In this document: positions 1 to 10,803 of the stretch, one piece after another
How the letters are laid out: each line of letters begins with the position of its first letter
Position numbering within the stretch: position 1 is the stretch's first letter
Source: Epiperipatus broadwayi
Taxonomy: Eukaryota; Onychophora; Udeonychophora; Euonychophora; Peripatidae
Assembly: GCA_028023455.1 (NCBI GenBank)
Contig: JAQFVV010000002.1
Span: 31,751,725 to 31,815,724, forward strand
Length of the DNA stretch: 64,000 nucleotides
Direction: 5' to 3'
Made by a program: the position numbers and the translations under genes
The notes under the pieces: model-generated
The model's database searches: none
Told to the model about the DNA's origin: nothing
What the model saw: the letters and a program-made list of their open reading frames with translations, nothing else

Positions 1-101
1 ATAGAGCTGACTCGCGATCCATAAATCTATTAAGCTGTAGAATCTGCTACTCTTATTACACCAGATCAAAAATTAAGTTAATTAGTGCATAAACGATAAA
101 T

Positions 102-404
102 CATCATCATCAACCATTATAAATCCACTGCAGGATGAAGGTCTCTCCAAGTTCAATCCATCTTTTTCTATCTTTAGCTTCTTTTCTCCACATCACCCCT
201 GCACACTTTCTTATTTCATCCATCCATCTCACATGTGGTCTCTTTCTGGGTCTTTTCGATAAATATACATTATTATATGTAATATTATGTGAGATAAGGG
301 TTGAAATAAGGAAGTGTGTTGGGCTGATGTGGAGATCGGAGAAGATGGATTGATCTTGATGAGACATTTATTCTGTAATGGATTGATAATGGTTGAAAAT
401 GCTG
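102..404. mobile_element. Inverted pair of RTE LINE 3' ends
   Basis: Two copies of the same RTE-type LINE 3' tail face each other. Positions 102-258 read on the minus strand and encode the LINE C-terminal stretch (R-W-M-D-E-I-R-K-C-A-G, then R-W-I-E-L-G-E-T-F). Positions 286-396 read on the plus strand and repeat it in damaged form. The outer end carries a short ATG/CAT-type repeat (CATCATCATC at 102-111), as expected for RTE tails. The two arms meet around 258-286, so the whole forms a foldback. No reverse-transcriptase core is present. The family call is by recognition of the C-terminal motif and was not searched. Confidence 0.75.
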
Positions 405-865
405 GTGTAATACAAATTGCTTTTTTTTTTAATTTAAAAAATATGTAGCATAAAATTCTTGTTGGTATTTCATTACAAACTATATTTACAAAGGTTTATT
501 CCCATAAAAAGAAATTTACAAAATTCACGTCGTAGATTTTTTACGAAATAGTATGAATCAATATAAACATTATCTCATTTAATATTTACGACCTTGAGAT
601 CTTTGTAAAATTTATCCAATAAATTTTCTTACTATTAATTTAACCTGAAATTATTAAATAGTTTTTTTTTTTATTTTTTAAATTTAAGTAAGATGAAATG
701 ATTTCGAATTTCCAATCCTTAAAAAATTGGAACTTAATCTGGTTGAATGCTAGCGGTTTTTAGGAAATACAAAATCGACCTAGTTGCGAATATTTAAAAA
801 ATTATGAATAATTTAAAATATGCTGACATCGACAGCAATATAACATATATATCATTCGCAATTTC
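405..865. other. Unassigned AT-rich spacer
   Basis: AT-rich sequence with T homopolymers. No coding, RNA or repeat signal was recognised. Confidence 0.5.
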
Positions 866-867
866 AA

Positions 868-1145
868 ACAATATCGATTCACTGCAGGATGAAGGTTTCT
901 CTAAGTATACTTCAATTTCTCCATTCTGTATCTACTTTTCTCCAAATCACTCCAACCAACTCTCTTATCTATCAATCTCAGACATGGGCTCTTTTTTAAT
1001 CTTTAATAATCTCATGGGATTCAATTTAAAATTCAGTTGTGAGCTTATCTATTATCTTACTTTCATTTTAGTCTTTTCATATGGTTAAATCCATATCTTT
1101 TGTTTTCCGCCTCTCTTTGTTATTCCCAATGTACATTTCGTTTTG
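868..1145 (-). mobile_element. Degenerate RTE LINE 3' fragment
   Basis: The sequence from the CTGCAGGATGAAGG tract to about 1140 aligns by eye with the minus-strand RTE tail at 17338-17690. It is heavily mutated, with frameshifts, and is a relic only. Confidence 0.6.
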
Positions 1146-1236
1146 ATTTTTTGTATAATCTTAAGTTTTACATTGCTCTTCTTAATAAGCATCTTATTTT
1201 CTGATTTATATGTAATTGCTAGTAATGTTTTCCTGA

Positions 1237-1334
1237 AGGTTTATGATAATGGTGTTCTAGTATTTTTATATTGGACTATTCCCATAATCAAATATGAGTA
1301 TTGGACTATTCCCATAATCAAATATGAGTATTGA
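1237..1334. mobile_element. Family S left terminus at the PLE 5' junction
   Basis: This stretch matches the left end of family S (compare 6370-6440 and 43801-43870): a GAAGGTTTATGATAATGG-like start followed by TTGGACTATT. A 30-bp unit is tandemly duplicated at 1271-1300 and 1301-1330. The PLE reading frame begins immediately after the second copy. The right half of S resumes at 3368, beyond the PLE. Either the PLE inserted into an S copy with loss of the left arm, or S termini are the natural ends of the PLE. Confidence 0.7.
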
Positions 1335-3337
1335 AACTTGCTAACCTACATGCGCATATCAAAAATCATAATGTACCAAGCAATGTAACAGCTTCATCTG
1401 TTAAAAATCTAAGTTCTAAGCATCTAACAGATACTGAAATTTCTGTTCTTGAAAGAGGATTAAACTTTGCTGTAACACCATCTAATATCCCCTTATTAGA
1501 TATAATGGCAGCCACTGAGGAAGTCACTCAAAAATTGCCTTTAGAAGAAGCAGCAGAATTACGTTGGAGAATAAAAAGAACACTTGACAAGCAACAAAAA
1601 TTGCAGTCAAACAAATCCTATCGGGAGAGGAAAGCAATTAAATCTCTCAAAGCAGATAAATCTATAATTATTCTCCCTGCTGACAAAGGCAATGCAACAG
1701 TTGTAATGGATACAACTGATTATGACAACAAAATACAAGAACTCCTCACAGCTGGCCAATATAGAAAAGTGGCAAAAGATCCGATACCAAGTACGAAAAC
1801 AAAGTTACAAGCATTACTCAGAAAGCATCGCAAGCACTTCACTGATTCAGAAAAGAGTAAAATAACATCATATTTCAGCAAAATTCCTCATCTTTATGGT
1901 CTACCTAAAATCCATAAGGATCATGTTCCATTACGACCTATTGTTAGTTCTAGAGATTCACCTTGCCAGAATTTGGCAAGATTTCTTCTCAAAGTTCTAA
2001 GTCCTTTGGCATGCAAGACCCAATCATTTGTCAGGGATTCTAGACACTTTGTAGAATTAATCAAGAACATGAAAATTGAAAGAACTGACTTACTGGTAAG
2101 CTTTGATGTGGAAAGTTTATTCACAAATGTACCATGTGAAGAAGCATTGTCTATTGTAAGAAAAAGGTTAAATTATGATAATAGTTTACAAACCAGAACA
2201 GCTCTTCCTATTGATAGCATAATGGAACTATTAACTTTCTGTATAAAAACAACCTACTTTCAATATAACACAGAGTTCTTCCAACAAAATCAAGGAATGG
2301 CTATGGGCTCACCATTGTCTCCCCTGATTAGCAATATTTACATGGAAGAACTTGAAACCACAGCCATAAAAAATACTTATCCACCTAAAGTTTGGCTTCA
2401 CTATGTGGATGATACATTTGTTGTATGGCCACATGGTGAAGCATTGCTACAAACTTTCTGGACACACATCAACAACATATCCCCATCAATTAAATTTACA
2501 ATAGAACCAGAACAAGAACAAAAATTGGCATTCTTAGATGTTCTTGTGACAAGACTCCCTCATGGCAAAATCAAAACTACAGTTTACTGAAAACCTACAC
2601 ATACAGGAAAATACCTAGCCTATACGTCTAATCACACCAGAAACACAAAACATGGAGTTATACTATCACTGTGGAACAGAGCAAAAGAAGTTTGTTCAGA
2701 AACTGGTGATTTGGAAAAAGAAAAGATCTATATAGAACAAACTCTTAAGAAAAATGGTTATCCATCAGCTGTTATTAAGAAAACATTAAACAGACAACAA
2801 AAAGAACCATCAAGAGAAAAGACAATTATTGGTACTGTAGTGTATCCATACATTCCAAAAATAGCAGACAAATTAAGGAAAATCTGCAATCAGTATAACA
2901 TCAGAACAGCTTTTCAGAGCCATACCACACTACGAGGAATTCTAACATCTACAAAGCCTAAACTTGAAATGCTGCAAAGAAAAAACTGCATCTTTGAAAT
3001 ACCATGTGAATGTGGAAGAACATATATTGGTGAGACCAGCCGTCCCATTCAAAAGTGCTTGCAAGAACATAAACTGATAATTAGAAGAGAGAAAACAGAT
3101 GTGTCTAAGGTAGCAGACCATGTATGGACCAATGAACATACGTTCAATTGGGAAAATACAAAAATATTGGATAAATAAGAAAAGGTACAAAGAAGAAAAT
3201 TTAAAGAAGCTGCTCACATGACAATGGCAAAAAATCCCATAAGCCAAACTAGTGTGACTATACATAATGTATGGAAATCACTAATCAACTTTGCTCTGAG
3301 GAAAAAGTGGAGAAATCAGGAGGAACCTCATAGATAA
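1331..3337 (+). pseudogene. Penelope-like element RT plus GIY-YIG (pseudogene)
   Basis: This is one open frame of 669 codons broken by two in-frame stops, TGA at codon 420 (2588-2590) and TAA at codon 616 (3176-3178). It encodes the reverse transcriptase and GIY-YIG endonuclease of a Penelope-like element. Visible landmarks, with codon 1 at 1331: L-Y-G-L-P-K-I-H-K near 188-196; RT motif A F-D-V-E-S with Asp at 259; motif B M-A-M-G-S-P-L-S-P from 323; motif C Y-V-D-D at 358-361; C-x-C followed by T-Y-I-G-E-T at 564-569. In the GIY-YIG helix, the position that is usually the catalytic Arg (R-x-x-E-H) reads Cys at 576. The first visible codon is TTG and the usual PLE N-terminus is incomplete, so the copy is 5' truncated. 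The frame ends at TAA 3335-3337. Stops plus the lost Arg make it inactive. Confidence 0.93.
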
Positions 3338-3367
3338 GTATATGAAATTACTACATACTGTTGCCTT

Positions 3368-3975
3368 TGGCAGGATGGCTCAATTGGTTAGAGCGTTACC
3401 TTAAATTTCAATAATCAAGAATCTAAGGACCCAGATTAGAATCCCATGCTAGTACTGTCACTGGTCAGGCCAGCAACACCTGAAGAAGAGGGGAGAAAAA
3501 TACCTCTCAAAACGTTGTGCGTATACTAACCTGTTTGCTGTGATATTACTAACAGTTAGTGCATATACTAACCTGTTTGCTGTGATATTATTAACAATTG
3601 TTTGCTGTGATATTACTAACAGTTGGTGCATATACTAACCTGTTTGCTGTGATATTACTAACAGTTGAATGCATTTGGAATATTTAACTAAAAATTAAAC
3701 TTTTCTAAAGACATTCAACACACATATTAGATGATGGAAATAGTCCAATATAAAAATACATGAGTATTGAATGTCTTTAGAAAAATTTAACTTTTATTTA
3801 AATATTCCAAATACATTCAACTGTTAGTAATCATACACATCAAACAGGTTAGTACATGCACAACGTTTCAAGAGGTATTATTCTCCTCTCTTAAATAAAA
3901 GTTACTTTTTTTAAAGACATTCAATACTCATATTAGATTATGGAAATAGTCCAATATAAAAATACAAACAGTTAT
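3368..3975 (+). mobile_element. Family S right half with tRNA-like head, plus extra arm
   Basis: From 3369 a tRNA-like head is visible: box A-like TGGCTCAATTGG, then a degenerate box B at 3432-3444. It runs into the S right arm with a CTGAAGAAGAGG hairpin at 3480, then a tail ending in AGTCCAATATAAAAATAC near 3752. A second, inverted S segment follows at 3756-3973. Compare the complete copies at 14173-14716 and 57883-58446. The tail contains tandem duplications, listed separately. This block lies directly downstream of the PLE stop. Confidence 0.75.
3517..3668 (+). repeat. Short tandem repeat, ~42-bp unit
   Basis: A unit of about 42 bp (GTGCATATACTAACCTG...CTAACAGTT) occurs at 3517-3558, 3559-3599, as a partial copy at 3600-3625, and at 3626-3668. 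Other S copies carry the unit once, so this is a local expansion inside the S right arm. Confidence 0.9.
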
Positions 3976-3977
3976 TA

Positions 3978-4225
3978 CAAACCACTTTTTCCAATAAACA
4001 TCACATGATCACCATTTCTTATGCTTGCTTATAACTGTTATTCAAACAGGCAAAACTCTCCTTACAGTATTGCCACTCAGTGCAAGCCAGAAACTAGTCT
4101 GGGGATATTGGATGAGTAGGCACTAGATGGAGCTTTTATGCACAAGCCTTCTGGAATCCATTGATTACTCTGGATTGCACTGAGTGGCAATACTATATGG
4201 AGAGTTTTGCCTGTTTGAAACCTCT
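3978..4225. mobile_element. Family D foldback, partial
   Basis: It begins with AAACATCACATGATCACC and contains ACTCAGTGCAAGCCAGA. It ends with the inverted CACTGAGTGGCAATACT and GAGAGTTTTGCC. Only the 3' half of the hammerhead core seen in other D copies remains (GAAACTAGTC near 4090); the CTGATGA half is missing. Confidence 0.75.
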
Positions 4226-4565
4226 TTCTCAAGATGTGTTCCCTTTTAAAATTAAATTATAACAATCAAAAGCAGTTTTTTCTCAGATTTAATTCCTTTC
4301 TTAATTTTATTTATTATATTTTCATCTGTATGATAATAACTGGATCAATGTATTTGTAGTTACTAACTTCTTCTAATTCATTACTATCAGTTTCTATTCT
4401 CTTCAATATTTGAAAATCCATTAAACATTGTTTTAGACTTTTTAGTTTTGTCCATAGTCAAAATTTCTTGTTTTTTCATCTGATAGACTTTCTCACATTC
4501 TATAGAGTTCTGAAGCATTATTTCAAAAAAAAATAAACAAATGTTACAATATTTACAAAATCTAA
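4226..4565. other. Unassigned spacer
   Basis: AT-rich sequence with no recognised feature. Confidence 0.4.
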
Positions 4566-4745
4566 ATGATTTGGGTTAGAATGACTTAAGGTCACCATAG
4601 GTATGGCAATAATAATGGCATCAACAATGGCTTTCATCTTCAGATTTTCAATGATATGGATGGCTGAAGAGTTGGAGGATGAAGAAGACTGAAGCTCATC
4701 CATTAAAGTTTGTAGATTTGCTGTCTTAATATAAACTGAGCATTG

Positions 4746-4843
<98 letters not shown>

Positions 4844-4980
4844 GGAGATGATGATCCGAACTAATTGATGAATGTCGGTTCAGCATGAAATACGTATATT
4901 GGACATCATTTATCTTTTTGAATCAGTTATATTAGATAGAGTGAATGACTGAAAGAAGTTTGAAAGTCTGGGTTCAAATT
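4566..4980. mobile_element. Diverged family A foldback with AT expansion
   Basis: This resembles the right half of family A. TTCAATGATATGGATGGCTG matches the inner arm at 63495-63510. Then come TCCATTAAAGTTTGTAGATT, an AT tract, GTTCAGCATGAAATACG and GAAAGTCTGGGTTCAAAT. A decayed hammerhead core (TTGATGA, an AUG/CAU stem, GAAATACGTATA) lies at about 4852-4908. Divergence is clearly higher than in the other copies. Confidence 0.65.
4747..4838. repeat. (AT)n microsatellite, ~90 bp
   Basis: An uninterrupted AT dinucleotide tract inside the family A copy. In other A copies the same place is a short ATATATAT after the word CTCAG, so the tract has probably expanded from it. Confidence 0.97.
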
Positions 4981-5255
4981 CCTTTAATTAAATTACTTCT
5001 TCTAAAACTGCTGTAAAAGTGTTGAGATATGTAATCTCCATGTTATACATCCTTACCAATATTAATTTTCTTATTCCACCATATAATTTAATCAATGATG
5101 TTATGCTATGATAAATATTCTTCAGAATATGACAATATTCTGTCTTTATAGCTCAGTGTCTCAAACTTTAATCAGCAGGAAATTTGTAGAATCAAATATT
5201 TAATTTATCTTCATTGCTTTTTCTATGGCACCTTTTAATACTTTAATAGTATCTA
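4981..5255. other. Unassigned spacer
   Basis: AT-rich sequence with no confident feature. Confidence 0.4.
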
Positions 5256-5500
5256 CCATCCTTTTTTATGAAGTATTATAGCTTTATCTTTTCTATTGCA
5301 TTGCCAAATCCATATAATATTAATATCATTTATGTTCTTTATTACTTTTTCCAATTGAATTGATAGAAGTTAAGATTTGAAAATATAAGTAGAAGTTCTG
5401 AAGAAGATTGCTGGGGCAATCGAAACTAGCAATAGTGGATTGAAAAAACATTGTAAAAGTAATAAAAAACATAAATGATATAAAAATTATATCTACTTTC
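5256..5500 (+). mobile_element. Family F element with CTGAAGAAG hairpin
   Basis: It matches 59195-59545: TATAGCTTTATCTTTTC, the TCCATATAATATTAATATCA region, then GAAAATATAAGTAGAAGTT. At 5398-5426 CTGAAGAAG is followed by a 6-bp stem (GATTGC/GCAATC, loop TGGG) and then GAAAC. This resembles the inner half of a hammerhead, but no correct cleavage triplet or stem I was found. Confidence 0.65.
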
Positions 5501-6365
5501 CCATCATACTTTAATGTTCTTTAATTAATTAGAGTTTATCATTCTAACTATACAAGAATTGTAAAGATTCTAGTAAAGAACTGTTATCTATAATATCTTC
5601 CTTAAATATCAATATTCCTACTGAATTTAAACATTTGGTGTATAGTTTGTCAATAATTTCTCTACTTCTTCATTTTGTTTTTTATATTTATAATTCCATT
5701 ATTTTCTGGAACTTTTCTATTCTTCATAGATCTAATTGCAAGCATTAATCTTCATTTGAAAATATTTGGTATTTCCAAAGATGTTTTTCGATAGTTCCTG
5801 TAATTTTGTTTTTAATTATTATTGCTACATAGTTCTTATATTATTATTCTATATACTTCAGAACCTATTCTTCTATATACTTCAGGATATTGTTTCTTTT
5901 TATAGTAGAATACCTTTTTTTTTTCATCCTGAAACAAATTTCCTTCTAATACCAAGATGGTATATTTTTGAGACTTGTATTTTCTATAGTTTTTCTTGCC
6001 ATTTTACAGTTATATTTTTTAATAACTCATTTTCATATTATTTTACAGAATTCAAGATTCAAGTCTTTAAATAATTTTCATTTTCACTTTTTTCTTCATA
6101 AATGCCTTGTCTTTGTTAAAAATTTACTGGTAAACTGCTACATTTTTGTATTGGTTATTTCTGTTACTGTTCTTAGCAAAGTATTGGTTGTTACTAAATT
6201 CATTTTGCATATCCAACATCAAATTCTGATTATAATGTTAAACGATATACAAATTCCCTTAAATTTATTGGAGTATTTCTAATTTTTAGGATATCAATTA
6301 TAAACACTATTTTTCTTAATATCGTTTATTTTTCTAATTATATAAAGATCATATAGTTAATATTT
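5501..6365. other. Unassigned AT-rich stretch
   Basis: T-rich sequence. The open frames here are phenylalanine and isoleucine runs produced by composition and show no domain. Confidence 0.4.
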
Positions 6366-6369
6366 GTCT

Positions 6370-6785
6370 GAAGGTTTGTAATGATGGTATATTATAAGAT
6401 GTGATATGTTGGACTATTTCCATCATCTATAAGTTAATGTTGAATGTATTGAAAATTTTAAACTTTATTTAAACTTTCCAAATACAAACAACTTGTTAGT
6501 AATAACATATAAATAGACAACACAGGTTAGTAATTACACAACATTTTGAATAGTATTATTATTATCCACTCTTCAAGTGTTTCTGGCCTGATCAGTAACA
6601 ATTTAGCATAGGAGTCAAACATTGTCACTGGTCAAGTCAGCAACACCTGAAGAAAAGTGGAAAATAATACTCCTCAAAACATTGAGTAATTAATAAAGTT
6701 TAAATTTTTTTATAGATTCAACATTTAATGATGGAAATAGTCCACTTATTACCACATCTAAAATACCATTATCATAAACCTTCAG
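6370..6785. mobile_element. Family S foldback lacking the tRNA-like head
   Basis: Both ends are preserved as an inverted repeat: CTGAAGGTTTGTAATGATGG at the left and CATTATCATAAACCTTCAG at the right. The arms carry ACTATTTCCATCAT and its complement. A CTGAAGA word lies at 6647. The centre joins left and right arms directly, without the tRNA-like segment seen in other copies. Confidence 0.75.
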
Positions 6786-6855
6786 CGTATTGTCTTATAA
6801 CTTAATTTCCGACAATTTCAAAATATTTTATATATTTGAATAAAAATTCTCTACT

Positions 6856-7200
6856 TCATAAGAATGAGGACTTGTTAAGAGCATAAATCTGAGTTATCCA
6901 TATTTGGTATCTTCTATTAAATCGAATAACGAATTTTGCCAATCTCTTTGATATACCATTAATCTCCATAATGTTTTTCTTCCATTTTTTTGGATGATGA
7001 ATGCAACACCATTTGTGCTTCCTAAATCCACTTTTCAAATCAATTATCTTCTTGTCTTCCAACTTCATAAAATCTAACATTGTCATATTTAATATTAGAC
7101 ACCACTTTTTCCAATTCATGCAATCATCCTTTACTTGAAAGTTGCAGTTACAGGAAGCTAAAAAAAAAATCATGATTGGATGGTAGTCTAAGTCCACCAT
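6856..7200 (-). pseudogene. RTE LINE endonuclease fragment
   Basis: The 114-codon minus-strand frame resembles the C-terminal part of an RTE-type LINE endonuclease. It has a LDFMKLEDKKIID-like segment, then R-K-H-K-W and a P-K-K-W-K-K-N-I-M-E-I-N segment. These parallel the family pattern of a Trp-rich strand followed by K-N-E-I-D. The final S-D-H catalytic motif is not preserved. It is isolated from any reverse-transcriptase sequence. The assignment is by eye at low identity and could be wrong. Confidence 0.45.
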
Positions 7201-8461
7201 TTAGTGGTTTTTACCAGTACTGTCTTTATTCACTAAAACTTCCTTTTTGGATGACTTTATAACTTTGGGCATACAAGAGCCATATTTTATTATTGTCTGT
7301 CATGATTATAGGTATAAAAAATAATGAATATTTTATGCACATATTCATAAATTCATTATGTCTTGAAATAAACTCATTATGGAACTAGTAGGCATCTGAG
7401 TAGAAAGATATATTTATTCATCTCAAAACCAGAGAAAGAAGCATTAAACTAATCATATTCCAGGACATATATTGATGAATAGTCAATTCACATTAACTTA
7501 CTATATAAATAATCACATAGTAATATCAATCTTTATACCAAACTCCTCTCTATACCTAATTTGAGCCAATGCTTTAGGGCTCAATAATGTTGACCTACAA
7601 ATAAATCACCTATATGTATACCATGCCTTATTTTGCTGTATTTTATTATATCAACTTGTACGGTGAAAATCAAACCAATAATAGGGTATATTCCCTGACC
7701 ATCTTTCATCGCCGTGGTACTCAGAGTATAAAAGCAAAAATTCTCATATTTAAAAGCATTTTCATAGAATAATTATTCTCAAGCTGAAAGAATGTCAGTA
7801 GCTATACCTGTGGGGAGCATTATCATGAAATATTCTTGCGTGATCATACAAACATGTGATTTTCTCAATGTCTGTGGCAAACTATTTCTAATTAGATAAG
7901 TAATGAGAGAGAGAAAACGGCCCAGGTTTAAAAATAATATGAATACAAAAAAATTTATTTACAATATTTATAATCACGTGCATCTATTTCTAAATAAATC
8001 AAAAGCGTATAAATGCATATTCTGGCAGGGACATGTCAGAGAAAGTTCATTTAATTAGAATGAACTTAACCCATAAGTTTCTTTATGCACATATGAATTA
8101 GAACCCCACCTATGCATAATTATTAGTAATAATTAATGAACTAATACATAAAAAATAAATATTAATATATCTGTTATCATAAATACTAAACATTAGGCAT
8201 GAAAAAATGACATATCAAACTATGTTAATAGCTTTAAATCTTAAGCAACGAAAATTAAAATATGTTTAAGAGCAACTTTAAATATTAAGCAACGAATATT
8301 AAAAGATATGAGATAATAATTTAAAATATTAGACAGAAAAAATTAAAATAAATTTTAATTCATGTGGTAATCATTTTTAAAGATTTTTTACTTTAAATAA
8401 AATGGATTTTACCCAATACTTTCAGAATTCTTATTTTATAACTAATAGACTAGAATAGGCT
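7201..8461. other. Unassigned stretch
   Basis: No coding or repeat signal was recognised. A slightly higher-GC patch near 7680-7740 has no clear frame. Confidence 0.4.
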
Positions 8462-8956
8462 AAGCTCTCTATACAGTAGCACCACTCAGTGCAACCCAGA
8501 GTAATTAATACATGCAGGAAGGTTTGTGCATAAAATCCCCAATCTAGTGCCTACTCATCACATATCCCCAGACTATTTCTTGCTTGTGGCTTTCATCAGT
8601 GAGTAGCCTTGGATCTGAGAGCACTGCACCAAGATCTTAGGATCTAATGCAACCCTCCAGCAGCCACATTTTACCTTATTAGCAAACTATAAAGTTTTGA
8701 ATCCAAAATGAAAATGCAAAAATGTTTTCAATTCAAGTTCATTAGCTTATATGGTTGTATAAATCTGAACTCAGTTCAGCATCCACGATATTGGATGAGT
8801 AGGAACTAGATGGGGATTTTATGCATAAACCTTTTTAATCCATTAATTATTCTGGCTTGTACTGAGTGGCATTACTGTATGGAGAGTTTAGCCTCTGTGC
8901 AAACAGCTTGTATAAGTATAAAGAGTGGTGATCACATGATGTTTAGTGGTTTAAGA
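8462..8956. mobile_element. Family D foldback, near full length
   Basis: The left part has CTCTCTATACAGTAGCACC and ACTCAGTGCAACCCAGAG. The right part has the inverted GTACTGAGTGGC, TACTGTATGGAGAGTTTAGCC, GTATAAGTATAAAGAG and terminal GTGATCACATGATG with TTTAGTGGTTTAA. A hammerhead-like core lies on the minus strand at 8563-8614. The outer left terminus is missing. Confidence 0.8.
8563..8614 (-). ncRNA. Hammerhead-like core, damaged (family D)
   Basis: Minus strand: ATCCAA, then CTGATGA, AAGC/GC, GAAA, TAGTC and TGGGGATAT. One nucleotide is missing between GAAA and TAGTC compared with other D copies (GAAACTAGTC), which breaks the short stem III. It is probably inactive. Confidence 0.4.
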
Positions 8957-9935
8957 CTAGAATAGATTTGAACTTTTTGGATATTTGATATATTGAACAA
9001 TCTCTATTTATGCAAAGTTCAATGTTTTATCTGGATGACTTTTTTATCTCTTCTTTATTATTAACTAATATAATAATGGATTATGTATCCATTATGGATG
9101 AGTCTACAAAAATTGGGGGAGAGATGACAGACAACTACTTGATCTTATTTCATCAAGGATTAGTATGGGCAAGAGTAACATAGCAGGAGGCTACATAGTT
9201 TTAGAATTTTCTGACTAGTATACTAATAAAAGGTTTTACCCCATCATTGTGAGGTTTTTATCCATAGTATGTTTCCATATTAGTTTAATCAAGAGTTCAC
9301 AATTCAGTGGCTTCATAAATAACAAGGAAATGCTGTTCTTATCAGCTCAATTCTGTTGAAGGTCATTAACAACGTTTCTTAGCTGATTGAAACAAGCTGC
9401 ACATTGATTTTTCTCTTTCAGTTTTTTTAACATCTTTCCTGAACCCTCGTCTGCAGTGAAGTTACATCTCTGTTCAAAAGAAAATATCCCTTTTTTCCTG
9501 TTTCTCCCTAATTTATATCAAATGCTACCCACAACAGCACACAACAATCCAGATATCCTGTTATTGTTTTCTTCTAATTAGTTTTAACTAATTACATTTT
9601 TTTTCTTTTACTACCAAATTAACATTTTTTTGTCATCACAGATCCTAATTACATTCATTCTCATTAACATTTTTCCAAATTTTATTTTATTTTCTTTATA
9701 CATGGAAATACTAGGCAAAAAATAAACTTTTATGTTATTTCATACAGAGAGTAGTTCGCTACAAATAAAGATTAACAATATAATAAATTAATTATAATTT
9801 AGCACTGCTTTCAACAGTGCAGGTCATATTCATAGCACTATATAAAGTTAGATTTGTATGTTATCAAAGTAAACAGATTATCTATTTTTGCTTAGCAATA
9901 TATATAAATTATTTTTTCCTTTATATATATATATA
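8957..9935. other. Unassigned stretch
   Basis: AT-rich sequence with no recognised gene or repeat. Confidence 0.4.
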
Positions 9936-10150
9936 TGAAAAACAAAACAAGTTTTATATACATAAAAACCTGCTATCGCTTGTATTAATGATCAATAGAT
10001 GGAGCTTTACCAAGACCTCCAAACAAGCGTATTTGTTTACATAAACATCAGAGTCAATATTCACTGTCTCTTTCATTTTGCTCCACTCTCAGATCAGCTG
10101 ATTTCAAGCTGATTTGCTCTCATCAGTGAAGGGATAGGAGTTAGAAACTA
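9936..10150 (-). mobile_element. Family G element, diverged copy
   Basis: It shares ordered blocks with 36060-36260: TATATATGAAAAACAAAACAAG, CCTGCTATCGCTTGT, AGATGGAGC, CAAACAAG, TTACATAAAC, AGAGTCA, and the central hammerhead sequence. Only one arm is kept; the second arm is missing. Confidence 0.75.
10088..10130 (-). ncRNA. Hammerhead ribozyme motif (family G, copy 1)
   Basis: On the minus strand the order is UUCA (stem I), CUGAUGA, stem II GAGC/GCUU with loop AAAUCA, GAAA, palindromic stem III AUCAG/CUGAU, and cleavage triplet AUC, predicted to cut between 10092 and 10091. UGAG follows as the other side of stem I (4 bp, one G-U). All invariant core bases are present. The first pair of stem II is G-U rather than G-C, which may weaken it. 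The related copy at 36216-36262 keeps the same fold with a longer stem I, which supports selection or recent common origin rather than chance. Confidence 0.75.
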
Positions 10151-10404
10151 GACCTAAATATTAACTCCAAGCGTTTATGCAAAATGTTTCTATCAGTTTG
10201 CAAGCATAAATTTTTTTTTAGACACCTAAATGTCTTCAAACTCAGCCTATCAAACTAGATAGCTATGTGGGTCTGATATCAGTTCAGTTTCTCCACATAA
10301 TCAAAGCTTCTGCAGTCTATATCATTGCAAAAAAACTTTATATATATATATAAAAAACTGAAAATTAGTGAAACTGACAATCTTCAAATGATACAGGATA
10401 ATCT
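10151..10404. repeat. Dispersed repeat J (copy 1) and spacer
   Basis: Positions 10218-10305 (AGACACCTAAATGTCTTCAA... GTGGGTCTGATATCAGTTCAG) resemble 41200-41285 (AGACATCTGCATGTCTTTAA... ATGGGCCTGAACTTAATTCAG). Each copy contains a small AGACAT/ATGTCT palindrome. The family is unidentified. Confidence 0.5.
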
Positions 10405-10803
10405 AGAAACAGCAGATTCTAATGATGAAGTCAAGACAAAAAGCAGTGTTTACTTCAATGAGGATAAAAGCCTTATCATTTGTGACAAATATAAGGGTAG
10501 ATAGGGACTGAATCCATATGAAGTGTGGCTTGCCTCATCATCTCTAAGCAAATGACAGATAAAGAAATTAAATGTGAAATGCATCAGAATTATCTTAGAA
10601 TCTTAATTAGGGGAAAGGTAATTATAGAAGGAACCCTATGGTATACCATTATTTCTGGTGGCACACATTGGTCCACATCAATGGAGAAAAAAGTCTGGAC
10701 AGTTGGCATATCATTAGTGCCAGCCATGGGTGGCATATGGGCAAGCTTTTTCACTGATACTGCCAGTTTGAACATTCAGGCCTTTGAGCAATTGGAAGGT
10801 TAA
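10405..10803 (+). pseudogene. CS-domain (NudC-like) coding fragment
   Basis: An open frame from 10525 to TAA 10801-10803 begins at GTG without an ATG. It encodes D-K-E-I-K-C-E-M-H-Q-N-Y-L-R-I-L-I-R-G-K, then I-I-E-G-T-L-W and T-H-W-S-T-S-M-E-K-K. This order (binding strand, R-G-K, I-x-x-G-x-L, W-x-x-x-x-x-K-K) is that of a CS/p23 domain, closest by eye to the NudC family (chaperone cofactors, NUDCD2-like). The upstream 10405-10500 segment is open in another frame (E-T-A-D-S-N-D-E-V-K-T-K) and ends at a TAG. It is intronless and frameshifted, so it is probably a retropseudogene; an isolated exon is possible. The family was not confirmed by search. Confidence 0.45.

Noticed and set aside
3480-3520. 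Full hammerhead in family S at the PLE 3' side
   Set aside because: CTGAAGA and CAAAAC flank a hairpin, but stem I does not pair with the sequence after any NUH. It is kept only as a weaker hairpin finding.
5766-6282. Two overlapping Phe/Ile-rich frames of about 100 codons
   Set aside because: They reflect T-rich composition; no domain, start context or conservation was seen.
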